Source: Lachnobacterium bovis (lineage in GTDB: Bacteria; Bacillota; Clostridia; Lachnospirales; Lachnospiraceae). Taken from it: a DNA stretch of 64,000 nt. A program made the translations under genes and the position numbers. The notes under the pieces are model-generated. The model did not search any database. It was not told the origin of the DNA and worked only from the letters and a program-made list of their open reading frames with translations. Positions 35,050 through 43,860 of this stretch are shown piece after piece (the first letter of the stretch is position 1; the number at the start of each line of letters is the position of its first letter). Where the stretch lies: positions 136,108 to 200,107 of the forward strand of contig NZ_FOGW01000004.1 of the NCBI RefSeq assembly GCF_900111325.1, given 5' to 3'.

Positions 35050-36948
35050 TTAGCTTGCAACGATAACTTCTGTACCTTTTTCAACTGCTCCTAATTTTTT
35101 AACTTCAAAGTTATTATACTGATCGCTGTTTGTAACTAATACAGCTACTGTTGGATTATATCCTGCTGATTTAATTGTGTTAGGATTAAAACGGATTAAT
35201 TCCTGCCCTTTTTTAACACTTTCACCATTTTTAACTAATGCTTCGAAACCTTCACCATTCATTTTAACAGTGTCAACACCGATGTGCATTAATAATTCAA
35301 TATTTTTAGGTCCAACCATTGCTACTGCATGTTTTGTATCCTGTACATCTACAACCTGACCATCACATGGTGCAACTAATACACCTTCTGAAGGAATGAT
35401 ACCAACACCATTTCCTAAAACTCCTGATGCAAATGTCTGATCTGGGATGTTTTCTCTAGCTACCACTTCACCTGTTACTGGTGCTTCGATAACTGCTTCT
35501 GCCATTTCTACTGCTACTGGAACTGGCTGTGTTTTGTTTCCATCTTCTTCTGCTACTTGTTCTTTATCTTCTCTCCAGAATGTCATTGTTCCTACGAAAG
35601 CAATACCACCTGAGATTGCTAACATAATTGTATATAATAATGGTTTGTTAATTGTTAAGTATCCTGGGATACCTGTTACACCGTAAGCTGTTGCTCCTAA
35701 TCCAACGATTGAACCGAATGCTGATGCACAAGCACCACCAACCATAGCGCAAACGAATGGAGTCATTAATCTTAAGTTAACACCGAAAATAGCTGGTTCT
35801 GTAATACCAAGTGAAGCTGATGCTGATGCTGGTACTGCAAGAGATTTTCTCTTTTTGCTAATTGTTTTGAAACCTACTGCAAGACATGCACCAAACTGTG
35901 CGAAGTTTGCAGCTGATGCGATTGGCATCCAAATATTTAAGTGTTCTTTACTAGCAAGTAAACCTGCTTCAATTACGTTGTACATATGATGTAAGCCCAT
36001 TACTACTGTTACTGGGTAGAATAATCCGGCGATGAATGCACCAATACCGAATTTTAATTTAATTACTTCTTTGATACCTTCTAATAATAATGATTCTGCT
36101 GTTGAGAATACTGGTCCAATAAACATAAATGTAATCAATGCTGTTGAAAGTACTGTTACAAGTGGAACGATAAATAAGTCTAACATTTCAGGTACGATTT
36201 CATGTAATTTTTTCTCAATTTTACTCATTAAGTAAATAGCGATAACTACTGGAATAACGTGTCCTTGATAACCAAGTTTATTAATCTGTCCTAAGTAATA
36301 ACCATTTGTTATACGAACTTTACCAAATAAATACCAATGTCCGTATCCCTCTGCTGCATTCCAACCATTTACTAAGTTAGGATGGATCATTAATAAACCA
36401 ACTACACCACCAAGGAAAATATTTCCACCAAATACTCTAGCTGCTGATACAGCAATGATAACTGGTAAGAATACGAATGCTGTGTTTGCTACCATATCTA
36501 AGAACTCAAACCATGGTGATCCTGCGAAATGTAAAGCTTCGATCTTAGCTAAAGCTTCTACAAGTCCCATCATTAAACCTGAAGCAACGATTGCTGGTAA
36601 GATAGGTACGAATACGTCACCTAAAGTTTTAATCATTCTCTTGAAAATTGGCTGTTTCTGAGCTGCTGCTGCTTTAACATCATCTTTTGTTGCTGCAGAC
36701 ATTCCACTCAATGAAAGGAACTCATCATATACTTTGTTAACTGTTCCTGTTCCGATGATGATCTGTAATTGACCACTATTTTCAAATACGCCCTTAACAC
36801 CATCAATATTTTCTAATACTCTGACATCTACATTACTGTTATCTACAGTAACAAGTCTTAATCTTGTAGCACAGTGTGCTGCACTTACTAGGTTTTCTCT
36901 TCCGCCAACTGCTGTTAAAATTTCACTGGCACATTTTCTGTAATCCAT
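35050..36948 (-). CDS. PTS sucrose-type transporter, fused EIIBCA
   Basis: The 632-residue fusion holds, in order, EIIB (phosphorylated Cys26 in SAAHCATRLRL), EIIC (about residues 100-460, 8-10 membrane segments, including GITEPAIFGVNLRL) and EIIA of the glucose/sucrose type (about 485-632, active-site His in LLMHIGVDTVKM). It imports and phosphorylates a disaccharide, most likely sucrose by the GLTEPAIFG-type signature and the overall pattern. Trehalose or another beta-glucoside cannot be excluded. No hydrolase gene follows. Promoter with two LacI-type operators lies upstream. Confidence 0.88.
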   Translation of the reverse strand: MDYRKCASEILTAVGGRENLVSAAHCATRLRLVTVDNSNVDVRVLENIDGVKGVFENSGQLQIIIGTGTVNKVYDEFLSLSGMSAATKDDVKAAAAQKQPIFKRMIKTLGDVFVPILPAIVASGLMMGLVEALAKIEALHFAGSPWFEFLDMVANTAFVFLPVIIAVSAARVFGGNIFLGGVVGLLMIHPNLVNGWNAAEGYGHWYLFGKVRITNGYYLGQINKLGYQGHVIPVVIAIYLMSKIEKKLHEIVPEMLDLFIVPLVTVLSTALITFMFIGPVFSTAESLLLEGIKEVIKLKFGIGAFIAGLFYPVTVVMGLHHMYNVIEAGLLASKEHLNIWMPIASAANFAQFGACLAVGFKTISKKRKSLAVPASASASLGITEPAIFGVNLRLMTPFVCAMVGGACASAFGSIVGLGATAYGVTGIPGYLTINKPLLYTIMLAISGGIAFVGTMTFWREDKEQVAEEDGNKTQPVPVAVEMAEAVIEAPVTGEVVARENIPDQTFASGVLGNGVGIIPSEGVLVAPCDGQVVDVQDTKHAVAMVGPKNIELLMHIGVDTVKMNGEGFEALVKNGESVKKGQELIRFNPNTIKSAGYNPTVAVLVTNSDQYNNFEVKKLGAVEKGTEVIVAS

Positions 36949-37018
36949 TGTCCTAGCCTCCTCTTTCTTTCCTCTTTGTTTTGTTTTTTTATTTTTTTAA
37001 TTTCACGTCTTACTCGTG

Positions 37019-37131
37019 TGAAACCGTTTTCATTTGATATACTTATTATAGCATGTTTATAATTTGTGTAAATTGACATATGTTCCAATATTAAAACCTG
37101 TTTTTTGTGCATATTTATGAAACCGTTTACA
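37019..37131 (-). promoter_or_regulatory. PTS promoter flanked by two LacI-type operators
   Basis: Minus-strand TTTACA (37067-37072), a 16-bp spacer and TATAAT (37045-37050) form the promoter. Two near-identical operators, TGAAACCGTTTTCA (37019-37032) and TGAAACCGTTTACA (37118-37131), are 99 bp apart. One covers the start-site region and one lies upstream of the -35. The arrangement suits looping by the LacI-type repressor encoded downstream. Confidence 0.8.
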
Positions 37132-37289
37132 CACTGATTTTAGGGCATTTGTAGACTTTTATAACATGTAATTATAGTGTGTCTGAAATTAGTTTCATTT
37201 TATTTATAGTATATATCATTTTGGCGAAAATTTTATGATTTAGTGTGAAATTGTATGAAATGTATTTCAGTTTTACTCAATTCAAATAC

Positions 37290-37372
37290 AAAAAGGTATC
37301 GTGCAATATGTTCAAAAGTACTAACCTTAATTTAGTAAATTTGCTAGTTGGAAATATTGACGATACCTTTAT
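37290..37372 (-). terminator. Terminator of the Spx/ArsC-like gene
   Basis: AAAGGTATCGT and ACGATACCTTT form the outer stem, extended inward by GCAATAT/ATATTG-type pairing; T-rich tails flank both ends. The loop is long. Confidence 0.7.
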
Positions 37373-37403
37373 CTATTTTGTCTAATTATTTCTTGTTTAT
37401 TTA

Positions 37404-37754
37404 TTACTCTAGTGCTTGTTCCCACTCAGGTTCTTTAAAACCAACTAATACCTTATCATCCTCTACAAGAAGTGGTCTTTTTACCAGCATACCGTTCGTT
37501 GATAATAATTTTAGTTGTTCCTCTTCTGTCATTGTTTTTAATTTATCCTTCAATTGCATTTCTTTATATGCATTTCCGCTTGTATTAAAAAAGCGTTTTA
37601 ATGGTAATCCACTTTTTGGGTACCAATTACTTAATTCATCATATGTAGGATTTTCTTCTACAATATGTCTTGTTGTATATTCAATACCTTTTTCATCAAG
37701 CCATTTAAGGGCCTTTTTACAGGTTGTACATCTTGGATAACATAAAACTAACAT
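37404..37754 (-). CDS. Arsenate reductase/Spx-MgsR family protein
   Basis: A 116-residue thioredoxin-like protein with the redox motif CTTCKKALKWL near residue 8 and RPLLVEDDKVLVGF near residue 90. This is the ArsC/Spx/MgsR family. Whether it acts as a reductase or as an RNA-polymerase-binding stress regulator cannot be told. ATG 37754 follows GGGGGATAAGG; the longer upstream start lacks a site. It lies about 100 bp downstream of the nitroreductase gene. Confidence 0.88.
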   Translation of the reverse strand: MLVLCYPRCTTCKKALKWLDEKGIEYTTRHIVEENPTYDELSNWYPKSGLPLKRFFNTSGNAYKEMQLKDKLKTMTEEEQLKLLSTNGMLVKRPLLVEDDKVLVGFKEPEWEQALE

Positions 37755-37856
37755 CCTTATCCCCCTTTTTATCAAAAAATTTTTGTATTTACATTCTTTT
37801 AAACACACATACATTTAAATACACATTCTTTTCATGCGCATACTTTTATCTATTTT

Positions 37857-38369
37857 TTACATATATGTAACTGTTTCACTTAATGGTTTTCTATCTTCAT
37901 GATTTGGTAATGGCTTAAATCCGTCTTCTTTATAACCTAAGTCCATAATCATTAGAATTTCCTCGTTATCAGGAAGCCCTAACTCCTTAGCTAATTCTGA
38001 TGGATTAAAAAAATTCACCCAACAACTGTCAATTCCTTCATTTGCTGCTGCTAAAATCATATGTGTAGCCACAATTGTAGCATCTTCAACGCCTGAAGTT
38101 TTCTCTGATTCAGGATACGTAAATACATTATTTTTATCAAATGCTACAACAACACAAACTGGTGCCCCATAACGACAAGGTGTTGCTTTATCAATTTTTG
38201 CGAGAGATTCTGGTGTCTCAACAACATAAATTTTTTGTTCTTGAAGATTTTTAGCTGTTGGTGCTAGTCTACCTGCTTCAAGAATAGCCGTTAATTTTTC
38301 TTTTTCTACTTCCTTTGCTGAAAATTTCTTGCATGAATATCTGTTTTTTACCACTTCAAAAAATTCCAT
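37857..38369 (-). CDS. Nitroreductase family protein
   Basis: A 170-residue FMN-dependent oxidoreductase with the usual N-terminal VVKNRYSCKKFSAKEVEKEKL, GRLAPTAKNLQEQ, and CWVNFFNPSELAKELGLP with the C-terminal glycine-rich MIMDLGY. It probably reduces nitro or quinone compounds using NAD(P)H. Physiological substrate unknown. It precedes the Spx/ArsC-like gene. Confidence 0.9.
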   Translation of the reverse strand: MEFFEVVKNRYSCKKFSAKEVEKEKLTAILEAGRLAPTAKNLQEQKIYVVETPESLAKIDKATPCRYGAPVCVVVAFDKNNVFTYPESEKTSGVEDATIVATHMILAAANEGIDSCWVNFFNPSELAKELGLPDNEEILMIMDLGYKEDGFKPLPNHEDRKPLSETVTYM

Positions 38370-38408
38370 AAATATCCCTCCATTTTTTTATTGTAAATTC
38401 TACATTTT

Positions 38409-39812
38409 TTATCTCTCTTTTTCTATTATAGCATTTATTATCTCAATTACCTTTTTTATTTTTTGTTCATTTATATTAGAATAATTTATGATAAATAAAT
38501 GCTCTTTTTTTTCATTATCTGTAAAATAATAATCTGACAGAGACAATATTTTTATATCATTTTCAAGTAACTTTTCTTTCAACTGACTATCCTTAATTTT
38601 TGTATCAATTTTGAGCAAAAAATGTAAACCTGAACAATTGTCCCTAACACTAAATTTTCCACTTACATTTAAGTCATTTATTATATTAATTATCTTTTGT
38701 CTTTGGCGTGCATAATATAGTCTCATTCTATTAATATGTTTTTCAAAATACCCTTTTTCTATAAATTCTGCTAGTGTATATTGTTCGAAATTAGATACTG
38801 TGCATGAATAAAATGACATCTTTTCATAGTATAAATTTGCCAACTGAACCGGCAAAACCATATAGCTTATCCTAATAGTTGGTGATAAGGATTTTGAAAA
38901 TGTATTCATATATATTACCTTTTCGCAAGCATCTATTGAAAATAATGTTGGAAGAGGTTTTCCTTTAACACGGAATTCACTATCATAATCATCTTCTATA
39001 ATATACCTGTTTTCTTTATCATTTGCCCATGCTAAAAGCTCATATCTTCTACTTGCTGGCATTATTACCCCTGTTGGAAAATGATGATTTGGACATAAAT
39101 GAACTATATCAGCTTTTGAATCATTAAGATTATCTATGGTTAACCCCATTTCATCTATCTTAACATAACGACACTTTAATCCTTTTTGATTATAAATTTT
39201 TTTTAATTTTTTATATCCTGGATTTTCAATCGCATATACTTTATTTTTTCCTAGTAATTCCACTATAATTCCATATAAAAATTCTGTACCTGCTCCTACT
39301 ACTATCTGATTTGGATCAACTAACATTCCTCGAAATGACTGTAAATGTTTTGCTATAGCCTTTCTCAGCGAATATACACCATTAACTTCAGATATAGTCA
39401 TTAATTCTTTTTTCTTTTCAGCCATAACTGACCTTAAAATTCTATTCCAAACAGAAAATGGAAAATTATCCGAATTAATACTGTTATCCGACAAATCAAT
39501 GCTATATTTTTTTTCATTATTCACTTTAATTTTATATTCAAGTACAACATTCTTAGGTTTTTTAGTAATTTGTTCAATATGAGCAACGTAATATCCTTTT
39601 TTAGGAATTGTATAAATATAACCTTCACTTATTAATTGGTCATAAGCATTTTGAATCGTTATGGTACTAATTCCGTTATTTCTTGCAAAAGTTCTTTTAG
39701 ATGGCAGTTTTTCATTCTCTTTTAGTTTTCCGTCTAAAATATCTTTTTTCAAGCATTTATAAATGTATAAATATAATGGTTCTTTTTTATTTTCGAAATC
39801 GTATGTTATCAT
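38409..39812 (-). CDS. pdxR: PdxR-type GntR/aminotransferase regulator of PLP synthesis
   Basis: A MocR-family protein: an N-terminal GntR winged helix (residues 1-75; LPSKRTFARNNGISTITIQNAYDQL) joined to a fold-type I aminotransferase-like domain (about 110-467), with the PLP Lys in TFSKSLSPTIRI. PLP is thought to be the effector. It is divergent from pdxS-pdxT, the PLP synthase genes, which supports the PdxR name. Two CTGGA boxes lie in the shared intergenic region. The protein length, 467, is normal. Confidence 0.9.
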   Translation of the reverse strand: MITYDFENKKEPLYLYIYKCLKKDILDGKLKENEKLPSKRTFARNNGISTITIQNAYDQLISEGYIYTIPKKGYYVAHIEQITKKPKNVVLEYKIKVNNEKKYSIDLSDNSINSDNFPFSVWNRILRSVMAEKKKELMTISEVNGVYSLRKAIAKHLQSFRGMLVDPNQIVVGAGTEFLYGIIVELLGKNKVYAIENPGYKKLKKIYNQKGLKCRYVKIDEMGLTIDNLNDSKADIVHLCPNHHFPTGVIMPASRRYELLAWANDKENRYIIEDDYDSEFRVKGKPLPTLFSIDACEKVIYMNTFSKSLSPTIRISYMVLPVQLANLYYEKMSFYSCTVSNFEQYTLAEFIEKGYFEKHINRMRLYYARQRQKIINIINDLNVSGKFSVRDNCSGLHFLLKIDTKIKDSQLKEKLLENDIKILSLSDYYFTDNEKKEHLFIINYSNINEQKIKKVIEIINAIIEKER

Positions 39813-39843
39813 TTTATCCCCTTTTGTACTAAATTCTTTTAAA

Positions 39844-39890
39844 ACTGGACTTTTTTATTTTTATTTTTTGGATATTTTATTGTATCCAGA
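39844..39890. promoter_or_regulatory. Candidate PdxR operator between pdxR and pdxS
   Basis: CTGGA at 39845-39849 and its inverted copy TCCAG at 39885-39889 lie 35 bp apart in AT-rich sequence. TATTAT- and TACAAT-like -10 elements lie in and around them. The position between divergent pdxR and pdxS fits autoregulation plus control of pdxST. Inference only. Confidence 0.5.
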
Positions 39891-39971
39891 TTTATTATAT
39901 TATTTTTTCATCTTAATTAAAATACAAAATAATTATCACATTTTATTTTTAGAAAAATTAGTAGAAAGGAA

Positions 39972-39999
39972 AGAGTTGTAAATTTTTAATTACAACTCT
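39972..39999 (+). promoter_or_regulatory. Perfect hairpin just upstream of pdxS
   Basis: AGAGTTGTAA and TTACAACTCT pair through 10 bp around an 8-nt loop, ending about 12 nt before the pdxS start. It lies in the expected 5' leader, so it may modulate stability or translation. Confidence 0.6.
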
Positions 40000-40011
40000 T
40001 AGGTAATTGAA

Positions 40012-40887
40012 ATGAATAATACTAGGTATGAATTAAACAAAGGATTAGCACAGATGTTAAAAGGCGGAGTTATAATGGATGTCACAACTCCTGAGCAGGC
40101 ACAAATTGCACAAAAAGCTGGCGCTGCTGCCGTCATGGCGCTTGAAAAAATTCCAGCTGACATACGTGCAGCAAAAGGTGTCGCTCGAATGAGTGATCCC
40201 AAAATGATAAAAGAAATTCAAAATGCTGTAACAATACCTGTAATGGCCAAATGCCGAATTGGACACTTTGTAGAAGCACAAATTCTAGAAGCTATTGAAA
40301 TAGATTATATCGATGAATCAGAAGTTTTAACTCCAGCTGATAACATTTACCATATTGATAAAACAAAATTTAAAGTTCCGTTTGTTTGTGGTGCTAGAGA
40401 TTTAGGTGAAGCTCTTCGTCGTATTAATGAAGGTGCTTCTATGATTAGAACAAAAGGTGAACCCGGTACTGGTGATGTAATTCAAGCAGTTACACATTTA
40501 AGAAAAATCAATTCAGAAATTCGACGAATACATTCTATGACAAGCGCTGAATTATTTGAAGTTGCAAAAAATTTAAGTGTTCCATATGATTTGGTTTTAT
40601 ACGTACACAAACATCAACAATTACCCGTTGTAAATTTTGCAGCTGGTGGTGTTGCTACTCCTGCGGATGCTGCGCTTATGATGCAACTTGGTGCTCAAGG
40701 TGTATTTGTCGGTTCCGGAATTTTTAAATCAGGCGATCCTTTCAAACGTGCTAGTGCAATTGTTTCAGCCGTTACAAACTATAATGATCCTAAATTAATT
40801 GCGAGATTATCAGAAGATCTTGGAGAAGCAATGGTCGGAATTAACTCTGAAGAAATTGAAATAATAATGGAAAAGAGAGGTCGATAA
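40012..40887 (+). CDS. pdxS: Pyridoxal 5'-phosphate synthase subunit PdxS
   Basis: PdxS is the lyase subunit that joins ribose 5-phosphate, glyceraldehyde 3-phosphate and ammonia to make PLP directly. The sequence has the family blocks GGVIMDVTTPEQAQIAQ, AVMALEKIPADIRA, the lysine-bearing region CRIGHFVEAQILEAI, and NFAAGGVATPADAALMMQLG. Length 291 is standard. It is followed by pdxT after 3 nt and is divergent from pdxR. Confidence 0.98.
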   Translation: MNNTRYELNKGLAQMLKGGVIMDVTTPEQAQIAQKAGAAAVMALEKIPADIRAAKGVARMSDPKMIKEIQNAVTIPVMAKCRIGHFVEAQILEAIEIDYIDESEVLTPADNIYHIDKTKFKVPFVCGARDLGEALRRINEGASMIRTKGEPGTGDVIQAVTHLRKINSEIRRIHSMTSAELFEVAKNLSVPYDLVLYVHKHQQLPVVNFAAGGVATPADAALMMQLGAQGVFVGSGIFKSGDPFKRASAIVSAVTNYNDPKLIARLSEDLGEAMVGINSEEIEIIMEKRGR

Positions 40888-40890
40888 ATT

Positions 40891-41478
40891 ATGGTTATAG
40901 GTATACTTGCGCTTCAAGGCGCTTTTATAGAACACAAAAAAGTACTTGATTCACTTAATGTAGATAGTATAAAAATCCGCCAACCTAAAGATCTTGATAA
41001 TATCGATGGCATTATTCTTCCTGGCGGTGAAAGTACTGTTCAAGGACTTTTATTAAAAAAATTTCATTTATTTGAACCATTAAAAGAAAAAATCAAAAAT
41101 GGTCTACCGGTTTTTGCAACCTGTGCTGGAATTATTCTTCTTGCAAGTGAAATCGAAGGCGAGTCTTCTTACCTTGCTACTCTTCCTATTAGTGTAAAAA
41201 GAAATGCCTATGGTCGACAACTTGGAAGTTTTATTGCTAAAAAAAATTTCCAAGACCAACATAATTTTCCACTTATATTTATTCGGGCACCATACATAAC
41301 TAAAATTCATGATGATGTCAATGTTTTACTAGATAATAATGATTCTCCAGTTGCTGTTTTATATCACAACCAACTAGCGATGACATTTCATCCAGAACTA
41401 TCAAATAACAATTACTTTCATAAATATTTTATTGAAAAAATAGTTCAAAATAAATCGCATTTATACGCAAATATGTAG
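40891..41478 (+). CDS. pdxT: Pyridoxal 5'-phosphate synthase glutaminase subunit PdxT
   Basis: The class I glutaminase that feeds ammonia to PdxS. Visible are IGILALQGAFIEH, LPGGESTVQ, the nucleophile Cys in FATCAGIILLA near residue 79, and the catalytic His in TFHPELSNN near residue 170. The 195-residue length fits. Confidence 0.97.
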   Translation: MVIGILALQGAFIEHKKVLDSLNVDSIKIRQPKDLDNIDGIILPGGESTVQGLLLKKFHLFEPLKEKIKNGLPVFATCAGIILLASEIEGESSYLATLPISVKRNAYGRQLGSFIAKKNFQDQHNFPLIFIRAPYITKIHDDVNVLLDNNDSPVAVLYHNQLAMTFHPELSNNNYFHKYFIEKIVQNKSHLYANM

Positions 41479-41707
41479 GGAATTCATTATAAATTCTTTT
41501 ATTAAAATTTTATCCTTCTTTTATATTTTTTGCAAAATAACAATTTTCAATTTTTTTATTGTATATAATTTATTGAACTAAAAAACATACGATACACATA
41601 CTATAGAGTCTTGTTATATTATTGCAAAATAAACGACCATCGATGATTACTTTTTTATCGATAGCAACATAAAAAATATAACATAACAAAAGAAGGAGGA
41701 ATTTTTT

Positions 41708-43750
41708 TTGAAAAGTGAAAAAGCTCTTAACACACAAAAACTAAAACCAACGAACAAAACAATTAGTGGAAAATTGTTACGCCGACTTGTTCCTCTAATC
41801 GTTTTCTCAATAGCCGTTATTATTTTGATTTTAACACTAAACGCACGCTCTATAATTTTAGATTCTGCTGAAGATAGATTAATCCAAGAGACCGTTGCTC
41901 ATTCATATGAATTTGGAAACGAAATTTCAGCATTTACAGCTAAAATTGATTCTATGGCTTTAACCTTAGAACAGCGAGAATTTAAAGACGATGATGATTT
42001 GTTTAAATTCCTTGAAAATTCCAAATCCTTTAGCAAGAATGCTCCAAATGGTATTTATCTCGGTTTAGACAATGGTGATTTCATTGACTTATCCGGCTGG
42101 AAACCAGATTCAGATTATGTTCTTGCTGATAGGCCATGGTATAAAGATGGTATACAGCATAAAACTTTTTCAATGGGTGTACCTTACCTTGACTCAGTAA
42201 CTAATAGCTTAGTAGTACCTATCGCAAGAAGTATTACTCTAAAAGATGGTCGAACCGGAGTTGCTGCAACTGATTTATCTTTAGATGAAATTACTGAAGC
42301 AGTATCTAAATTAAAACCTATGGGAACAGGTTCAACCATACTTTTAAACAATGATATGATTATCTCTTATCAAGGTTCTAGTAAAGATAAAAAATACAAC
42401 GGAACTAGTGTTGATGAACACAAGGATGATAAACTTTTAACTACAGTTTATGACACTTGTAAATCTAATCCTTCGGATGTAAAAAAAATGTCTGTAAAAA
42501 ATAAAACTTATTATGTTTATTCTACTAAAATCGTTGGAACAAATTGGAGCTTAGTTTCATACGTAGATGAAAGCGATGTTATTGCTGAACTTAATCACTT
42601 TATTATGATTTGTTGGATAATTACAGTTGTCATGGTAATTATCATAATTTTAGTTATCCTATTTGTTATGAATTCTATTGTAACTAAACCAGTACAACAT
42701 CTTACAAATGCCATTATTAGTATCACTAATAAAGATTTTACAACCATTATTGAAGATCATGGAAATGATGAAATCGGTGTAATGAATCATAATATGCGTA
42801 AGTTTATTACTCATATGCATTCAACATTAAGCACTATGAAGAGCGTTACTGATCAACTTTCTTCAGAAGCCGATACTAGTCGTTCTGAATCAACTAGTAT
42901 GTACGATGAAGCAAGTGAACAATCACTTTCAATGAATCAAATCAGAGATACGATGGAAAGTATGTCACAAGCAGTAACTGAACTTTCTAGTGATGCAACG
43001 AATTTAGCTTCAAAAGTTAACACTATCACTAATCAAGGAAATGAGACAAATTCGGTTATGAGTGAACTTGTAGAAATTGCAAGTGATGGACAAAATGACA
43101 TGAAGATTGTTAACGAAAGCATGGATGAAATATCAAAATCTATGACTGAGGTTAATGATGCAGTAATTCACGTAGATGAATCTGCTAAACAAATAACTAA
43201 TATTATCGAAATGATTAATTCCATTGCCAGTCAGACGAATCTGTTATCTTTAAACGCTTCTATAGAAGCTGCTAGAGCTGGCGAAGCCGGAAAAGGATTC
43301 GCTGTCGTTGCTGATGAAATTGGTAAACTTGCAAACGATAGCGCCAATGCTACGACTGAAATAGCCTCTATCATTGGTGATATTGCAACCCAGATTTCTT
43401 CTCTATCAAAGAAATCGACAGAAAATGTATCTGCAATCAAAAAGAGTACTGAATCAGTAGAGATTGCTGAAAAAACATTTGAAAAGATATTTAACAATCT
43501 AGAATCAACAGGAACAATAGTTAAAGATATGATTAGTGCAATTAATGATGTTAACGATATAGCAAACAATCTTGCTTCTATTTCCGAAGAACAAGCTGCA
43601 AGTTCCCAGGAAGTAACCTCTGCACTTGATAAACTCGCTGATAGTGCTTCAAATGTATCTGAAGCTAGTTTGAAAGTTAAAGATAGTGCTGTGATTGTTT
43701 CTGATGGTGCAAATACAATTAGTGAATCCGTTAATACTTTCAAGCTTTAA
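41708..43750 (+). CDS. Methyl-accepting chemotaxis protein
   Basis: A 680-residue transmembrane chemoreceptor: short cytoplasmic tail, first membrane helix (about 24-46), dCache-type external sensor (about 50-290; SGWKPDSDYVLADRPWYKDG is the typical amino-acid-binding region), second helix (about 298-320), HAMP (about 322-375) and a signalling domain with the hairpin tip IASQTNLLSLNASIEAARAG. The start is TTG 41708, well placed after AAGGAGG. It lies alone, about 230 bp from pdxT. Confidence 0.93.
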   Translation: MKSEKALNTQKLKPTNKTISGKLLRRLVPLIVFSIAVIILILTLNARSIILDSAEDRLIQETVAHSYEFGNEISAFTAKIDSMALTLEQREFKDDDDLFKFLENSKSFSKNAPNGIYLGLDNGDFIDLSGWKPDSDYVLADRPWYKDGIQHKTFSMGVPYLDSVTNSLVVPIARSITLKDGRTGVAATDLSLDEITEAVSKLKPMGTGSTILLNNDMIISYQGSSKDKKYNGTSVDEHKDDKLLTTVYDTCKSNPSDVKKMSVKNKTYYVYSTKIVGTNWSLVSYVDESDVIAELNHFIMICWIITVVMVIIIILVILFVMNSIVTKPVQHLTNAIISITNKDFTTIIEDHGNDEIGVMNHNMRKFITHMHSTLSTMKSVTDQLSSEADTSRSESTSMYDEASEQSLSMNQIRDTMESMSQAVTELSSDATNLASKVNTITNQGNETNSVMSELVEIASDGQNDMKIVNESMDEISKSMTEVNDAVIHVDESAKQITNIIEMINSIASQTNLLSLNASIEAARAGEAGKGFAVVADEIGKLANDSANATTEIASIIGDIATQISSLSKKSTENVSAIKKSTESVEIAEKTFEKIFNNLESTGTIVKDMISAINDVNDIANNLASISEEQAASSQEVTSALDKLADSASNVSEASLKVKDSAVIVSDGANTISESVNTFKL

Positions 43751-43794
43751 GATTATATATAATATCCCTCTTTAGTTTATAAAATACATAATTT

Positions 43795-43836
43795 ATCCCT
43801 CCTTACTAGATAATTTAACTTCTAGTAAGGAGGGAT
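43795..43836. terminator. Hairpin terminator between convergent MCP and GGDEF genes
   Basis: ATCCCTCCTTACTAGA and TCTAGTAAGGAGGGAT form a perfect 16-bp stem around a 10-nt loop. The T tails are weak on both strands. Confidence 0.75.
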
Positions 43837-43860
43837 GTTTGATATTTTTATACGTTTTAA

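Noticed and set aside
36915..37112. A 65-residue minus-strand frame over the PTS promoter.
   Set aside because: It covers the promoter and operator and has no ribosome binding site; low-complexity Lys/Arg tail.
41479..41707. c-di-GMP riboswitch or sigma-28 promoter before the MCP gene.
   Set aside because: Neither the conserved aptamer core nor the TAAA-N15-GCCGATAA pattern is present; only a small ATCGAT hairpin and a TTG start with AAGGAGG.
43231..43743. A 170-residue minus-strand frame.
   Set aside because: Opposite strand of the conserved MCP signalling domain.
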